A stretch of DNA of 41,564 nucleotides from an uncultured bacterium. Lineage in GTDB: Bacteria > Actinomycetota > Coriobacteriia > Coriobacteriales > Coriobacteriaceae. Shown piece after piece: positions 22,536 to 30,793 of the stretch (its first letter is position 1; every line of letters starts with the position of its first letter). The translations under genes were made by a program, and so were the position numbers. Where the stretch lies: NCBI GenBank assembly GCA_905215815.1, contig CAJMRN010000007.1:1-41564 (forward strand). The letters run 5' to 3'. The notes under the pieces were generated by a model. That model worked only from the letters and a program-made list of their open reading frames with translations. It ran no database searches and was not told the DNA's origin.

Positions 22536-25409
22536 ATGACTACGCAGCAGATTGATATTGAATTCGACTCGCTTGCACGCGAGAACGATTCACCCATGCT
22601 CATCGCCAACTCGAAGGCGACAGGCGGAACACTACTATCCGTTATCAAGGAGCAGCTCTCAACCTGCGGCTCTTTTGACTTTTGCGTAGCGTTTGTTGCA
22701 GACGGCGGCCTTCAAATCCTGGTCGAGACGTTCCAGGAGCTCAAGCAGCGTGGCATTAAGGGCAGGCTGCTCACGTCCACCTATCTCAACTTCAACTCAC
22801 CCGATGCCTTTCGCAAGCTGCTGGAATACGACAACATAGAAGTTCGCGTATTCCAGGGTAATTTGCATGCCAAGGGATACATTTTTGATAAGGGCGAAAC
22901 CAGCACAGTCATCGTCGGCAGCTCGAACATGACGCAGACCGCCCTCACCTGCAATAAAGAATGGAATGTGCTGTACCAGACTGTCGAGAACAGCCGCCTA
23001 CTCGGCGAACTGAGGGGCGAGTTCGATTCGTTGTGGAACGACACCTCAACCGTTTTGCTTTCCCAAGGCTGGATTGAGAACTATGCCGCATATCGATCGG
23101 CACGTCCGCCAAAGCCCAAATCGAAACCGACATTCAGATCTGCAGAAACGCCGGCGCAGAATGACCTCGAAGAAATCAAGCCCAATAAAATGCAGCAGCG
23201 CGCCCTTGAGGCGCTCGGTGTAATCCACCGCAAGGGCGAGACCCGCGCCCTGCTGGTCTCGGCAACCGGCACCGGCAAGACCTTCCTTTCGGCGTTCGAC
23301 GTGCTCGCAACTAAACCCCGGCGCGTCCTCTTTCTTGCACACCGCCGGCGCATTATCGACGCCTCCCGCGCAAGCTACGAACGCCTCTTAGGTAGTACCT
23401 ATACGTTCGACACCTATCAAACTGGCAAGAATATAAGCAATGCTACCTGCGTGTTTGCCATGTGTTCTTCGGTCACCAAACATCTGAGCGATTTCCGTCC
23501 CGATGAGTTCGACTACATCGTCATCGACGAGGCCCACCGCACGGGATCTCAGAGTTACCAATCCATCATGTCGCACTTTACGCCTCGGTTTTATCTGGGC
23601 ATGACCGCTACGCCTAATCGCACCGACGGCTACGACGTCTTTGCCCTTTTCAATCACGTCATCGCGTTCCAGATCACGCTGCAGGACGCTTTGGCCGAGG
23701 AGATGCTTGCCCCCTTCCATTATTTTGGCATTCACGATCTGGAGATTGACGACGAAACGGTCGAAGACACCGCTTTGTTCGGACGCCTAACATCCGACGA
23801 GCGCGTGCGTCATATCACCGAGAAGATCGAAGAATATAGCGTCACCAAAAGCAACCGCAGGGGCTTAATTTTCTGCAATCGAAACGCCGAGGCAAAAGAG
23901 CTGTCATGCAAATTCAACGCTCTCGGATATCGAACGGCTGCGATTAGCGGTCAAGATTCCGATGAGGTCCGCGATGCCGCGATCAGCCGACTTGAAGCCG
24001 GCGAGTTCGAGTACATCTTCTCGGTCGATATCATGAACGAAGGCGTCGACATCCCCTCGCTCAATCAGATCATCATGCTTCGACGCACCGACTCCGCAAT
24101 CATCTTTATTCAACAGCTCGGACGAGGTTTGCGCCTGAATGATGGCAAGGAATACGCACTGGTGCTCGACTTTATTGGCAACTACCAGAGCAACTTCTTG
24201 GTGCCCATCGCGCTTTCGGGTGACAAGACGTACAACAAAGATCGCCTGCGCCGTCTCGTCCAAGAGGGCGATTCGGCGATACCCGGATGCTCGACCGTGA
24301 GCTTCGATCGTATTTCCGAGACACGCATTTACAAGGCCATCGACGGCGGCGATTTCACCTCCGTCAGGTTTTTGAAAAACGAATATCTCGACTTGCGCCA
24401 AAAACTCGGCAAGATTCCCTCGCTGCTCGAATTTGATCGTAACGGCTCCATCGATCCGCTGCTTATCTTCAAGAATAGCGGCCTGGGGTCCTATCACGCA
24501 TTTCTTTCCAAATACGAGCCGGACTACACGGTTCAATTTACCTCTGATCAAACCAAGATTCTCAAATTTATTTCTCAAAAACTTGCCGCGGGCAAGCGAT
24601 TCGAAGACCTCTATTTGCTTCAAACGCTCGTCGAAGCCGGACACGAGGGCTACCGGCATATGCGCGAGGCTGCGCTTAGAAACTACCGCGCACAGCTTAA
24701 GGACAGCGCCGTTAGGTCGGCAATCGCAGTCCTTAAGGGCGACTTTGCCACTCCTAAGGATTTCGTTTCCCTGCTTATTGACGATGGAACCGGACCTCGT
24801 CTGACCGAAGCGTTCGCGACCGCCCTGCGCAACGCAGAGTTCAAGCGTCAGATTCTCGAGGTGCTGGATTATGGTATTGAGCGCAACCGACTCGACTATG
24901 CCGAGACGTACGAAAACACAAATTTCGTTCTCAACGCCAAGTACACGTACGAGGAGGTTTGCCGTCTGATGAACTGGGAAAAGAACATCAACGGCCAAAA
25001 CCTTGGCGGATACTTCTACGATGAGAAGACCAATACATTCCCCGTGTTTATTAACTATGACAAGGCGCCCGACATTAGCGAGTCAATTCAGTATGAAGAC
25101 CGCTTTGTTTCGCCGAGCAAGTTCATCGCAATCTCGAAGGGCAACCGCACGCTCAACTCTCCCGAGATTCTGCGACTGCAGGCATGGCCGGGAAACGGCC
25201 TGAAGACGTATTTGTTTATGCGAAAGAACAAGGACGATAAGGGCGGCAAGGAGTTCTATTTCTTAGGCGAAATGCATCCGACCGGCGAGTTCGAAGCTAT
25301 TAAAACTAAGAGCGGCGACAACGCCGTCGAAATCGAATATGAGCTCAATGCGCCCGTGAGGCAGGATATTTACGAGTTTATGCTCAGCGATTTGAGTGAG
25401 ACAGAGTAA
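22536..25409 (+). CDS. PLD-nuclease / DEAD-box helicase / DUF3427 protein
   Basis: A 957-residue multidomain protein. Residues about 20-180 form a phospholipase-D-type nuclease unit with one H-x-K-...-N motif (H111, K113 in NLHAKGYIF, then GSSNMTQTAL). Next is an SF2 helicase: Walker A ATGTGKT (243-249), DEAH (331-334), GMTATPNR, and in the second lobe NEGVDIP and QQLGRGLR. The C-terminal 350 residues are DUF3427-like, with LNWEKNINGQNLGGYFYD-type sequence. A nuclease joined to a translocase suggests action on foreign or damaged DNA; the family often sits in accessory or defence regions, but the role is not established. ATG at 22536 is preferred over TTG at 22527. Confidence 0.9.
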   Translation: MTTQQIDIEFDSLARENDSPMLIANSKATGGTLLSVIKEQLSTCGSFDFCVAFVADGGLQILVETFQELKQRGIKGRLLTSTYLNFNSPDAFRKLLEYDNIEVRVFQGNLHAKGYIFDKGETSTVIVGSSNMTQTALTCNKEWNVLYQTVENSRLLGELRGEFDSLWNDTSTVLLSQGWIENYAAYRSARPPKPKSKPTFRSAETPAQNDLEEIKPNKMQQRALEALGVIHRKGETRALLVSATGTGKTFLSAFDVLATKPRRVLFLAHRRRIIDASRASYERLLGSTYTFDTYQTGKNISNATCVFAMCSSVTKHLSDFRPDEFDYIVIDEAHRTGSQSYQSIMSHFTPRFYLGMTATPNRTDGYDVFALFNHVIAFQITLQDALAEEMLAPFHYFGIHDLEIDDETVEDTALFGRLTSDERVRHITEKIEEYSVTKSNRRGLIFCNRNAEAKELSCKFNALGYRTAAISGQDSDEVRDAAISRLEAGEFEYIFSVDIMNEGVDIPSLNQIIMLRRTDSAIIFIQQLGRGLRLNDGKEYALVLDFIGNYQSNFLVPIALSGDKTYNKDRLRRLVQEGDSAIPGCSTVSFDRISETRIYKAIDGGDFTSVRFLKNEYLDLRQKLGKIPSLLEFDRNGSIDPLLIFKNSGLGSYHAFLSKYEPDYTVQFTSDQTKILKFISQKLAAGKRFEDLYLLQTLVEAGHEGYRHMREAALRNYRAQLKDSAVRSAIAVLKGDFATPKDFVSLLIDDGTGPRLTEAFATALRNAEFKRQILEVLDYGIERNRLDYAETYENTNFVLNAKYTYEEVCRLMNWEKNINGQNLGGYFYDEKTNTFPVFINYDKAPDISESIQYEDRFVSPSKFIAISKGNRTLNSPEILRLQAWPGNGLKTYLFMRKNKDDKGGKEFYFLGEMHPTGEFEAIKTKSGDNAVEIEYELNAPVRQDIYEFMLSDLSETE

Positions 25410-25410
25410 C

Positions 25411-25450
25411 AAAAAGGAGTGGATCGCCATGTGACGCCCCACTCCTTTTT
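25411..25450. terminator. Two-way terminator
   Basis: Perfect 12-bp arms AAAAAGGAGTGG (25411-25422) and CCACTCCTTTTT (25439-25450), with T-tracts on both strands. It lies between the convergent helicase and NUDIX genes and overlaps the NUDIX stop codon by two bases. Confidence 0.9.
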
Positions 25451-25844
25451 ACTTAAGTCCAAGCTTTTTTTCGAGCTCCCTAACGACTTTAACGTCCGCC
25501 GGAAGCCAATCAACATCCCACAGGTTATTGGTATCAAGCCATTTCATATCCTCGTGAGCATGCTCTTTGAACTCCCCCGAAAGGATGGTAGCTAGGTAGC
25601 ACTGCATCGACAGGTGGAACGTCTCGTAATCGTGTTCGACCGTGCAAAGATAGTCGAGGTTACCGATCGTGACCTCGAGCTCTTCTTGAATCTCGCGCAC
25701 GATTGCCTGCTCGCCGGTCTCGCCCGGCTCGAGCTTGCCGCCCGGAAATTCCCAGCCGTCTTTAAACTCGCCATAGCCGCGCTGGCAGCTCAGGATCTTC
25801 CCGTCCTTCTGAATAATCGCTGCTGCAACATTGATTGATTTCAT
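25449..25844 (-). CDS. NUDIX hydrolase, MutT-like (d)NTP pyrophosphohydrolase
   Basis: A 131-residue single-domain enzyme. The NUDIX box reads GGKLEPGETGEQAIVREIQ and continues EELEV, with all catalytic Glu residues present; the usual Gly near its end is replaced by Glu, as in several MutT/CTP-pyrophosphohydrolase relatives. The start VAAAIIQKDGKILSCQRG is that of nucleotide-pool sanitizers that remove oxidized or unwanted (d)NTPs. Convergent with the PLD-helicase gene with a shared terminator. A working link between the two (nucleotide pool and helicase-nuclease) is possible but only suggested by position. Confidence 0.88.
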   Translation of the reverse strand: MKSINVAAAIIQKDGKILSCQRGYGEFKDGWEFPGGKLEPGETGEQAIVREIQEELEVTIGNLDYLCTVEHDYETFHLSMQCYLATILSGEFKEHAHEDMKWLDTNNLWDVDWLPADVKVVRELEKKLGLK

Positions 25845-25979
25845 AACTAGTTATCACCTCTCCAGTTGAGCCCAACCAGTATAGGCGATCGGCCGCCCGC
25901 CATGTCCCAGTCGCCTGAAAACCGCCTGCTCGACCAACCCTTGACGCCGACTTGCTACCGGCTCACCATCCCTCGCTAT

Positions 25980-26161
25980 CGAGGTCTAATACTTTTCCGC
26001 GAAGTGAACGTCTGTTTTAGGACCCCTGAAGCATCCACATTTTTCGTCGGCAAGATCGCAGGATTCCAGTATCGAAACCGCAGGAAACGATGTCCTTAAA
26101 GTGTCGATGCTTCGGGGGTCCGTTTTAGCTCGTTCACTTCTCGGAAAAGTATTAGACCTCG
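25980..26161. repeat. 182-bp MITE-like inverted repeat
   Basis: Outer arms 25980-26010 and 26131-26161 are complementary at 30 of 31 positions; inner arms GGACCCCTGAAGCATC (26020-26035) and 26106-26121 match at 15 of 16. The roughly 70-nt centre encodes nothing. No clear target-site duplication is seen at the ends. The structure is that of a non-autonomous palindromic element; no transposase is present in the window. Confidence 0.75.
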
Positions 26162-26375
26162 CTGCTAGCTACCCAGAAGGACACCTCTTCCTTCCCCACT
26201 GCCACCCAAAAACTCATCCAACATTAATCTTGGCTCAAGAATCGCTTAATCTATAACCTGCACTATAGAGTTCGACCGAGGGCGGGGCGGCACCGCGCAA
26301 CGCAGGCCGCCGAACGCAACGCTCGCGCCCGGGCAGATCGTCCGGCGTCGCGCCCATCGAACGAAAGGACAGGTC
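26162..26375 (+). promoter_or_regulatory. Promoter and leader of the DUF4342-two-component operon
   Basis: TTGGCT (26230-26235) and TATAAC (26252-26257) are 16 nt apart and fit a housekeeping promoter. The leader is then about 110 nt long and GC-rich, without an obvious riboswitch or hairpin. AAAGGA lies 6-7 nt before the ATG at 26376. Confidence 0.6.
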
Positions 26376-26918
26376 ATGGACGACCTCGAAAAAGTTGAAA
26401 CCATCCGCACCAAGTGCAACGTGAGCTACACCGATGCCAAGGCCGCGCTCGACGCCGCCGACGGTAACGTCTTGGATGCCATCATTTGGCTCGAGTCGCA
26501 GGGCAAGACCCAGACCACGTCGGCGCACGCCGCCACCGAGTCCGCGCCAGTCGATGAGCCCTCGGCCGAGATGGTCGCCGCGCAGGCCGCCTACGAAAAG
26601 TCGAGCGAAAAGACCGACTTCTCCAAGAAGATGGACAGCGTGTGGGAGTACCTCAAAAAGCTCTTCCGCCTGAGCCTGGACACCAAGTTTATCGCCACGC
26701 GCCGCGATGCGATCATCCTCAACATCCCCATCCTGATCCCCATCGTCGCGCTGTTTGCTTGGGGCGCCACGATATGGCTGATGCTGATTGGCCTGTTCTT
26801 TGGCATGCGCTACCGCATCGACAGCGACGGCGACGTGCCCGGCAGCATCAACAACCTTATGAATCACGCCGCCGATGCCGCGGACGACATCAAACAAAAT
26901 CTGAACGACGACAAGTAA
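26376..26918 (+). CDS. DUF4342 protein with UBA-like N terminus
   Basis: A 180-residue protein. Residues 1-45 (LEKVETIRTKCNVSYTDAKA, then LDAADGNVLDAIIWLE) form a three-helix UBA/EF-Ts-N-like unit. A charged, Ala-rich linker follows, then an amphipathic segment (DSVWEYLKKLFRLSLDTKF) and a hydrophobic pair of helices (about residues 110-146), with a polar tail. DUF4342 proteins combine these parts; their function is unknown. First gene of an operon with a response regulator (18 nt downstream) and a kinase, which suggests a role as a sensor or modulator of the two-component system. Confidence 0.8.
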   Translation: MDDLEKVETIRTKCNVSYTDAKAALDAADGNVLDAIIWLESQGKTQTTSAHAATESAPVDEPSAEMVAAQAAYEKSSEKTDFSKKMDSVWEYLKKLFRLSLDTKFIATRRDAIILNIPILIPIVALFAWGATIWLMLIGLFFGMRYRIDSDGDVPGSINNLMNHAADAADDIKQNLNDDK

Positions 26919-26936
26919 TCGCAGACGGGGGCACGC

Positions 26937-27722
26937 ATGGCACGGATCCTGATCGTAGAGGACGAGGAGAAAATCGCCCGCTTTGTGACGCTCGAGCTGG
27001 AGCACGAGGGCTACCAGGTGGAGCACGCCGCCGACGGCCGCACCGCCGTGGACCTGGCACTGGAGCGCGACTACGATCTGATTCTGCTCGATGTGCTGTT
27101 GCCGCAGCTCAACGGCATGGAGGTCCTGCGGCGTGTCCGCAAGCACAAGGACGTGCCGGTGATCATGGTCACCGCGCGCGATGCCGTGATGGATAAGGTT
27201 GCCGGGCTCGATGCCGGTGCCGACGATTACCTGACCAAGCCGTTTGCGATCGAGGAGCTGTTCGCACGGATTCGCGTGGCGCTGAAGCGCTCGGAGGCCG
27301 CGCGGACGGCTTCGGGCGTTGGCGGCGCCGGCGCCAGGGCTGGCGTAGCGAGCGGCACGGCCGCCGGTATCGCCACAATGTCCCCGGCAACCGACACGGC
27401 CCAGACCGCTGCCGCGCCCTCCCCCGCCGCGCTTACCGTTGACTCGGTTGCGCTCGACCCCAACCGCCGCGAAGTCACGGTCGGCGGCTCGCCCATCGCA
27501 CTCACGGCTCGCGAGTTCGACGTCCTCGCCCTGCTTATGGCGCATGCCGGCACCGTGCTCACGCGCGAGCGCATCGCGCACGAAGCGCTGGGCTACGAAT
27601 ACGTGGGCGACACCAACAACGTCGACGTACATATCGCGCACCTGCGCGCCAAGATCGAAGACGCCGGCGGCGCCCGCATCATCCAAACCGTGCGCGGGGT
27701 GGGCTATGTCTGTCGCGCGTAA
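26937..27722 (+). CDS. OmpR-family response regulator with long linker
   Basis: A 261-residue regulator. Receiver domain: acidic EDEE at residues 8-11, phospho-Asp in LILLDVLLP (about residue 53), Lys in LTKPFAIEE. The winged helix is C-terminal, ending NNVDVHIAHLRAKIEDAGG and VRGVGYVCRA. Between them is an Ala/Gly-rich linker of about 50 residues, roughly 35 longer than usual for the family. The kinase gene starts inside its 3' end (17-nt overlap). Confidence 0.92.
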   Translation: MARILIVEDEEKIARFVTLELEHEGYQVEHAADGRTAVDLALERDYDLILLDVLLPQLNGMEVLRRVRKHKDVPVIMVTARDAVMDKVAGLDAGADDYLTKPFAIEELFARIRVALKRSEAARTASGVGGAGARAGVASGTAAGIATMSPATDTAQTAAAPSPAALTVDSVALDPNRREVTVGGSPIALTAREFDVLALLMAHAGTVLTRERIAHEALGYEYVGDTNNVDVHIAHLRAKIEDAGGARIIQTVRGVGYVCRA

Positions 27723-29001
27723 CGCCGAGGCCAAGCGCGTCACTTCCATCGCCCGTGCCATCAACTGGAGCTACATGTGGCGCCGCTTGGCGAGCTACGT
27801 CTGGCTCGATCTGTTGCTAGTGGTGATTGCGGCGGCGATCCTCGTCTATGGATACAACCAGACGCTGCCCGACGGCGCGTTTACCGCGGGGTGGATCCCC
27901 GGCTCCGCCGTGCACGGCATGTCGCTGACGCCAGCACGCGGCTGGGACCTGACAACGCTCACCTATACCGTCGAGTTTGCGCGTACCACCAAGACCTTCC
28001 CCCTCGCGCAGGACCTCATCGCGCTATGGCCTCTCTACCTTGTCGTTGTGGGTTGGCAGGTCATCAGCGTGCTCAACATGCTCGGCGGCGCCCGCCGCGT
28101 GCGTCGCACCATGGCGCCGCTCAACGACCTGGCCTTGCGCGTAGACGAGCTCGGCCGCATGCAGCTCTCCGGCGGCAAGATGGAAACACTGGAGCAGGCC
28201 ATCGAGCGCGCAAGCGTCGACTCGCCGAGCGTCACCACCGGCGACGCCGACCTGGCAAGCATCGAGGTCGCGCTCAACCGCCTGCTGCGCCAGATGCAAG
28301 AGGCCAAGCTGCAGCAGATGCGCTTTGTCAACGATGCAAGCCACGAGCTGCGCACACCCATCGCGGTGATTCAGGGCTACGTAAACATGCTCGACCGCTG
28401 GGGCAAAAACGACCCGGACGTGCTGGCGGAGTCCATCGCGTCCCTCAAGGCCGAAAGCGAGCACATGCAGGAGCTCGTGGAGCAGCTGCTGTTTTTGGCA
28501 CGCGGCGATGCCGGCCGCACCGTGCTGCGGCGCGCGAATACTAACCTGGCTGCACTGGTCGGCGAGGTATGCGAGGAATCGCAGATGATCGATACCGGGC
28601 ACACGTATCGGCTGGCTTTTGACGCCGCATTTGCCAGCGACCCGCGCTGCGACGCGCCCGTCGATGTGGCGCTCGTGAAGCAGGCTCTGCGCGTAATCGT
28701 GCAGAATGCCGCCAAGTATTCGAACGCGGGCACGCCCATCACGTTTGGCGTGGCGCCGGATGCGGGCGCGGGCACGATCGACATAAACGTTGAGGACGAG
28801 GGCATCGGCATGAACCAGGAATCCGCAGCCCACGCGTTCGAGCGGTTCTACCGCGCCGACAACGCGCGCGATGCCGGCGCGCAGGGCTCGGGCCTGGGGC
28901 TTGCCATCGCCAAGTGGATCGTCGATAGCCACGGCGGCGTCATCGGCGTGACCTCGGTCGAAGGCGTCGGCAGCCGCTTTACGATTCGCCTGCCACGGTA
29001 G
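27706..29001 (+). CDS. Sensor histidine kinase, ArlS/CssS-like
   Basis: A 431-residue kinase: membrane helices at about 32-50 and 104-126 with a 55-residue external loop, a linker, HisKA dimerization domain with ASHELRTPI (phospho-His 213), then the ATPase domain with QNAAKYS (N box), DEGIGM (G1), FERFYRAD (F box) and GSGLGLAI (G2). It is partner to the preceding regulator. ATG at 27706 overlaps the regulator gene and has GGGG-rich sequence upstream; ATG at 27775, after GGAG, is the alternative and would still keep both helices. Ends 21 nt before a strong terminator. Confidence 0.9.
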   Translation: MSVARNAEAKRVTSIARAINWSYMWRRLASYVWLDLLLVVIAAAILVYGYNQTLPDGAFTAGWIPGSAVHGMSLTPARGWDLTTLTYTVEFARTTKTFPLAQDLIALWPLYLVVVGWQVISVLNMLGGARRVRRTMAPLNDLALRVDELGRMQLSGGKMETLEQAIERASVDSPSVTTGDADLASIEVALNRLLRQMQEAKLQQMRFVNDASHELRTPIAVIQGYVNMLDRWGKNDPDVLAESIASLKAESEHMQELVEQLLFLARGDAGRTVLRRANTNLAALVGEVCEESQMIDTGHTYRLAFDAAFASDPRCDAPVDVALVKQALRVIVQNAAKYSNAGTPITFGVAPDAGAGTIDINVEDEGIGMNQESAAHAFERFYRADNARDAGAQGSGLGLAIAKWIVDSHGGVIGVTSVEGVGSRFTIRLPR

Positions 29002-29021
29002 GGATGCCCCTCGGCATAAAT

Positions 29022-29055
29022 AAAGGGATAGGGCCACGCGGCTCTATCCCTTTTT
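29022..29055 (+). terminator. Terminator of the two-component operon
   Basis: AAAGGGATAGGGC (29022-29034) pairs with GCTCTATCCCTTT (29041-29053), one mismatch, followed by TT. It also lies beyond the stop of the convergent VOC gene and has AAATA-rich sequence on the other side, so it may work both ways. Confidence 0.85.
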
Positions 29056-29077
29056 GCTAGCTATAGCAGCTTGTGCG

Positions 29078-29452
29078 CTAGTCGCGGCACAGGTGCACGG
29101 CGAAGCCGGCGAACTCGCGCTTAAAGTACACGAGTTTGGTGCCGCCGTCGGGCAGCAGCACGCGCGACTCCTCGTTGACCTCGAGCCCGCGCTCGGCAAA
29201 CCACTTCTCGGCCGCATCGATGTCGTTGACGGCAAAGCCAATGTGGCCCTTGGCGCCACGACCGTTCTGCTTCATGATCTCGACCAGCGAATCGTTAAAG
29301 TACGAAACGGGGGTCTCGATGACGGGCAGGCCCATCATCGTCGAGAACAGCTCCGCGATCTCCAGGGCGTCTGCCGGGTCGGTGGCGTTAATGCCCACGT
29401 GGGCAACGCGCATGCCAAAGAGCTCGACCGGATTGGCGTTCTGCTCACTCAT
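29078..29452 (-). CDS. VOC-family (glyoxalase-like) protein
   Basis: A 124-residue single vicinal-oxygen-chelate unit. Typical elements: MRVAHVGINATDPADALEIAEL at the start, SLVEIMKQNGRGAKGHIGFAV in the middle with a possible metal-ligand His, and a terminal FAVHLCRD. Enzymes of this fold include glyoxalase I, isomerases and dioxygenases; which applies is not clear. It starts 11 nt after the PTS IIB stop, with no strong ribosome site, so it is likely co-translated with it. Confidence 0.8.
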   Translation of the reverse strand: MSEQNANPVELFGMRVAHVGINATDPADALEIAELFSTMMGLPVIETPVSYFNDSLVEIMKQNGRGAKGHIGFAVNDIDAAEKWFAERGLEVNEESRVLLPDGGTKLVYFKREFAGFAVHLCRD

Positions 29453-29463
29453 ACAGGCAGCGC

Positions 29464-29751
29464 CTACTGAGCCATAACGTCGAGGACGGCCTTCTCAGCA
29501 GCGACGCGGTTCATGCCGGTCATGAAGGGCACGCCACTCACGTACGGGCAGGTGAGGCCCTCGGGGGCAACGGTGGTGGCGATCAGCAGGTCGGCGCCCT
29601 CGTCGCAGTAGTCCTTGGCCTCGGAGATGGCGCACTGCACAATCTCATACTTGCCGGCGTAACCGTTGGCGTCGAGCAGGGTGGCGACCTTCTGGGCAAC
29701 GAGCGTGGAAGTAGCAGCGCCAGCACCGCAAGCCAAAACAATCTTCTTCAT
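29464..29751 (-). CDS. PTS IIB component, galactitol-type, orphan
   Basis: A 95-residue IIB protein with the phosphocysteine loop at the start: MKKIVLACGAGAATSTLVA, Cys8 being the phosphorylated residue. The fold is that of the galactitol/lactose-like IIB group. No IIA or IIC is encoded nearby; the only neighbour in the operon is a VOC protein. AAGGGAG is 9 nt upstream of the ATG. It may work with a IIC encoded elsewhere, or act as a regulatory phosphate carrier; this cannot be told from the sequence. Confidence 0.88.
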   Translation of the reverse strand: MKKIVLACGAGAATSTLVAQKVATLLDANGYAGKYEIVQCAISEAKDYCDEGADLLIATTVAPEGLTCPYVSGVPFMTGMNRVAAEKAVLDVMAQ

Positions 29752-29853
29752 AGGTAATGTCTCCCTTCGTGGTTTACTTTAGGTAAGTGTACCGCAGCGA
29801 GCGATGGCGCTCGGCCTCGATGCACTTTTATGCCAGTTTGCCTGCGCACTGCG

Positions 29854-29859
29854 TATAAT
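29854..29859 (+). promoter_or_regulatory. -10 element upstream of the anchored hypothetical gene
   Basis: TATAAT, 56 nt before the ATG at 29915. The hexamer 17 nt upstream (TGCCAG) is a poor -35. AAGGA at about 29904-29908 is the ribosome site. Confidence 0.5.
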
Positions 29860-29914
29860 ACATCGAGTACATGTTGTCATACCGCTCGCTTTATGAGCGA
29901 CTAAGGACCCTAAT

Positions 29915-30538
29915 ATGCCCGATTCTCGCACACTCTGGACCGCCGTCGTTATCATCTGCATCGCCGTGTCGGTGTTCTTTAGCGTCAAAAAACGCACCAC
30001 GTTTAAACGCCTGCAGCAGCTCATGGCCGCCAAGCAGTGGGACGAGTTCGATCGTTTGCTCGACGGCAAACTCACCAGCATGCTGTACCCGCGCTACAAC
30101 CGCGACTACCTGCGCCTGAACTCCTATCTGCTGCGCGAGGACCATAAGCGCGCCGACGAGATGTTCGACCTGCTGCTGGGACTCAACCTGCCCAAGATGC
30201 AGCGTGTCGACCTGGTCATTAAGGCCTTTAACTACTACGTTGGCCAGGAGGACCGCAAAAAGTCCAAGGAGCTGCTGCACGAGATCAAGGGCTTTGAGGG
30301 CGGTCAGGCCGAGGCAGTCGCACACGAGTGCCAGCTGATGTACGACACGATGATCCTCAAGCGCCACAACGATATTCCCGAGCTGGAGCGCATGCTCAAG
30401 GAGGCCGGTGACGACAAGGTCAAGAGCTGCCGCCTGGAATACCTGCTGGCCCTGCAGTACCAAAACAAGGGTGACGAAGCCAAGTTCCAGGAGTTCCTGG
30501 AGAAGTCGGGCCAACACTCGATGGCCGTCAACGCGTAA
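29915..30538 (+). CDS. Membrane-anchored TPR-like hypothetical protein
   Basis: A 207-residue protein with one N-terminal membrane helix (LWTAVVIICIAVSVFFSV, residues 7-24) and a helical, charged cytoplasmic part whose spacing looks like two or three TPR-type hairpins (FDRLLDGKL, ADEMFDLLLGLNL, LERMLKEAGD). No exact family recognised. It stands alone, with its own -10 and ribosome site, directly upstream of tRNA-Leu. Possibly a scaffold for envelope proteins. Confidence 0.75.
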   Translation: MPDSRTLWTAVVIICIAVSVFFSVKKRTTFKRLQQLMAAKQWDEFDRLLDGKLTSMLYPRYNRDYLRLNSYLLREDHKRADEMFDLLLGLNLPKMQRVDLVIKAFNYYVGQEDRKKSKELLHEIKGFEGGQAEAVAHECQLMYDTMILKRHNDIPELERMLKEAGDDKVKSCRLEYLLALQYQNKGDEAKFQEFLEKSGQHSMAVNA

Positions 30539-30569
30539 CGGACGGCTTGTGCTAGACTTCTAGTCTCAC

Positions 30570-30654
30570 GGGGGCGTGGCGGAATTGGCATACGCAGGAG
30601 ACTTAAAATCTCTCGCCGCAAGGATTGTGGGTTCGAGTCCCACCGCCCCTACCA
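30570..30654 (+). tRNA. tRNA-Leu (UAA)
   Basis: 85 nt including an encoded CCA. Acceptor GGGGGCG (30570-30576) pairs with CGCCCCT (30644-30650), the first pair being G-U. The anticodon loop is CTTAAAA with anticodon TAA, a variable arm of class II size follows (CGCCGCAAGG...), and the T-loop reads GGGTTCGAGTCCC. All agree with tRNA-Leu. Confidence 0.95.
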
Positions 30655-30666
30655 TATGGAGCTTTC

Positions 30667-30704
30667 GGGCCCGTGTCCCCAAGGGATGCGGGCTCGTTTC
30701 TTTT
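30667..30704 (+). terminator. Terminator after tRNA-Leu
   Basis: GGGCCCGTGTCCC and GGGATGCGGGCTC arms with a CAA loop, followed by GTTTCTTTT on the plus strand, 12 nt after the tRNA. Confidence 0.75.
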
Positions 30705-30721
30705 GGACGCCGGTGGGGCTC

Positions 30722-30792
30722 TAAGCTGCGGTGGAATAGATCCTGTTTATACCGTTTACCAGCTTATTTAGGAACTATTTCACCGCAGCTTA
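30722..30792. repeat. 71-bp palindromic repeat
   Basis: Arms TAAGCTGCGGTG (30722-30733) and CACCGCAGCTTA (30781-30792) are perfect; pairing goes on inward (GAATAGATCCT against AGGAACTATTT) to 23 bp with two mismatches. A single arm, TAAGTTGCGGTGAAATAG, appears at 36731-36748. The element abuts the stop codon of the ppx gene (30794). Confidence 0.7.
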
Positions 30793-30793
30793 T

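Noticed and set aside
26235..27764. 509-codon open frame opposite DUF4342 and the response regulator
   Set aside because: It covers two complete genes and a promoter region; translated sequence is unstructured and His/Gly/Arg-rich.
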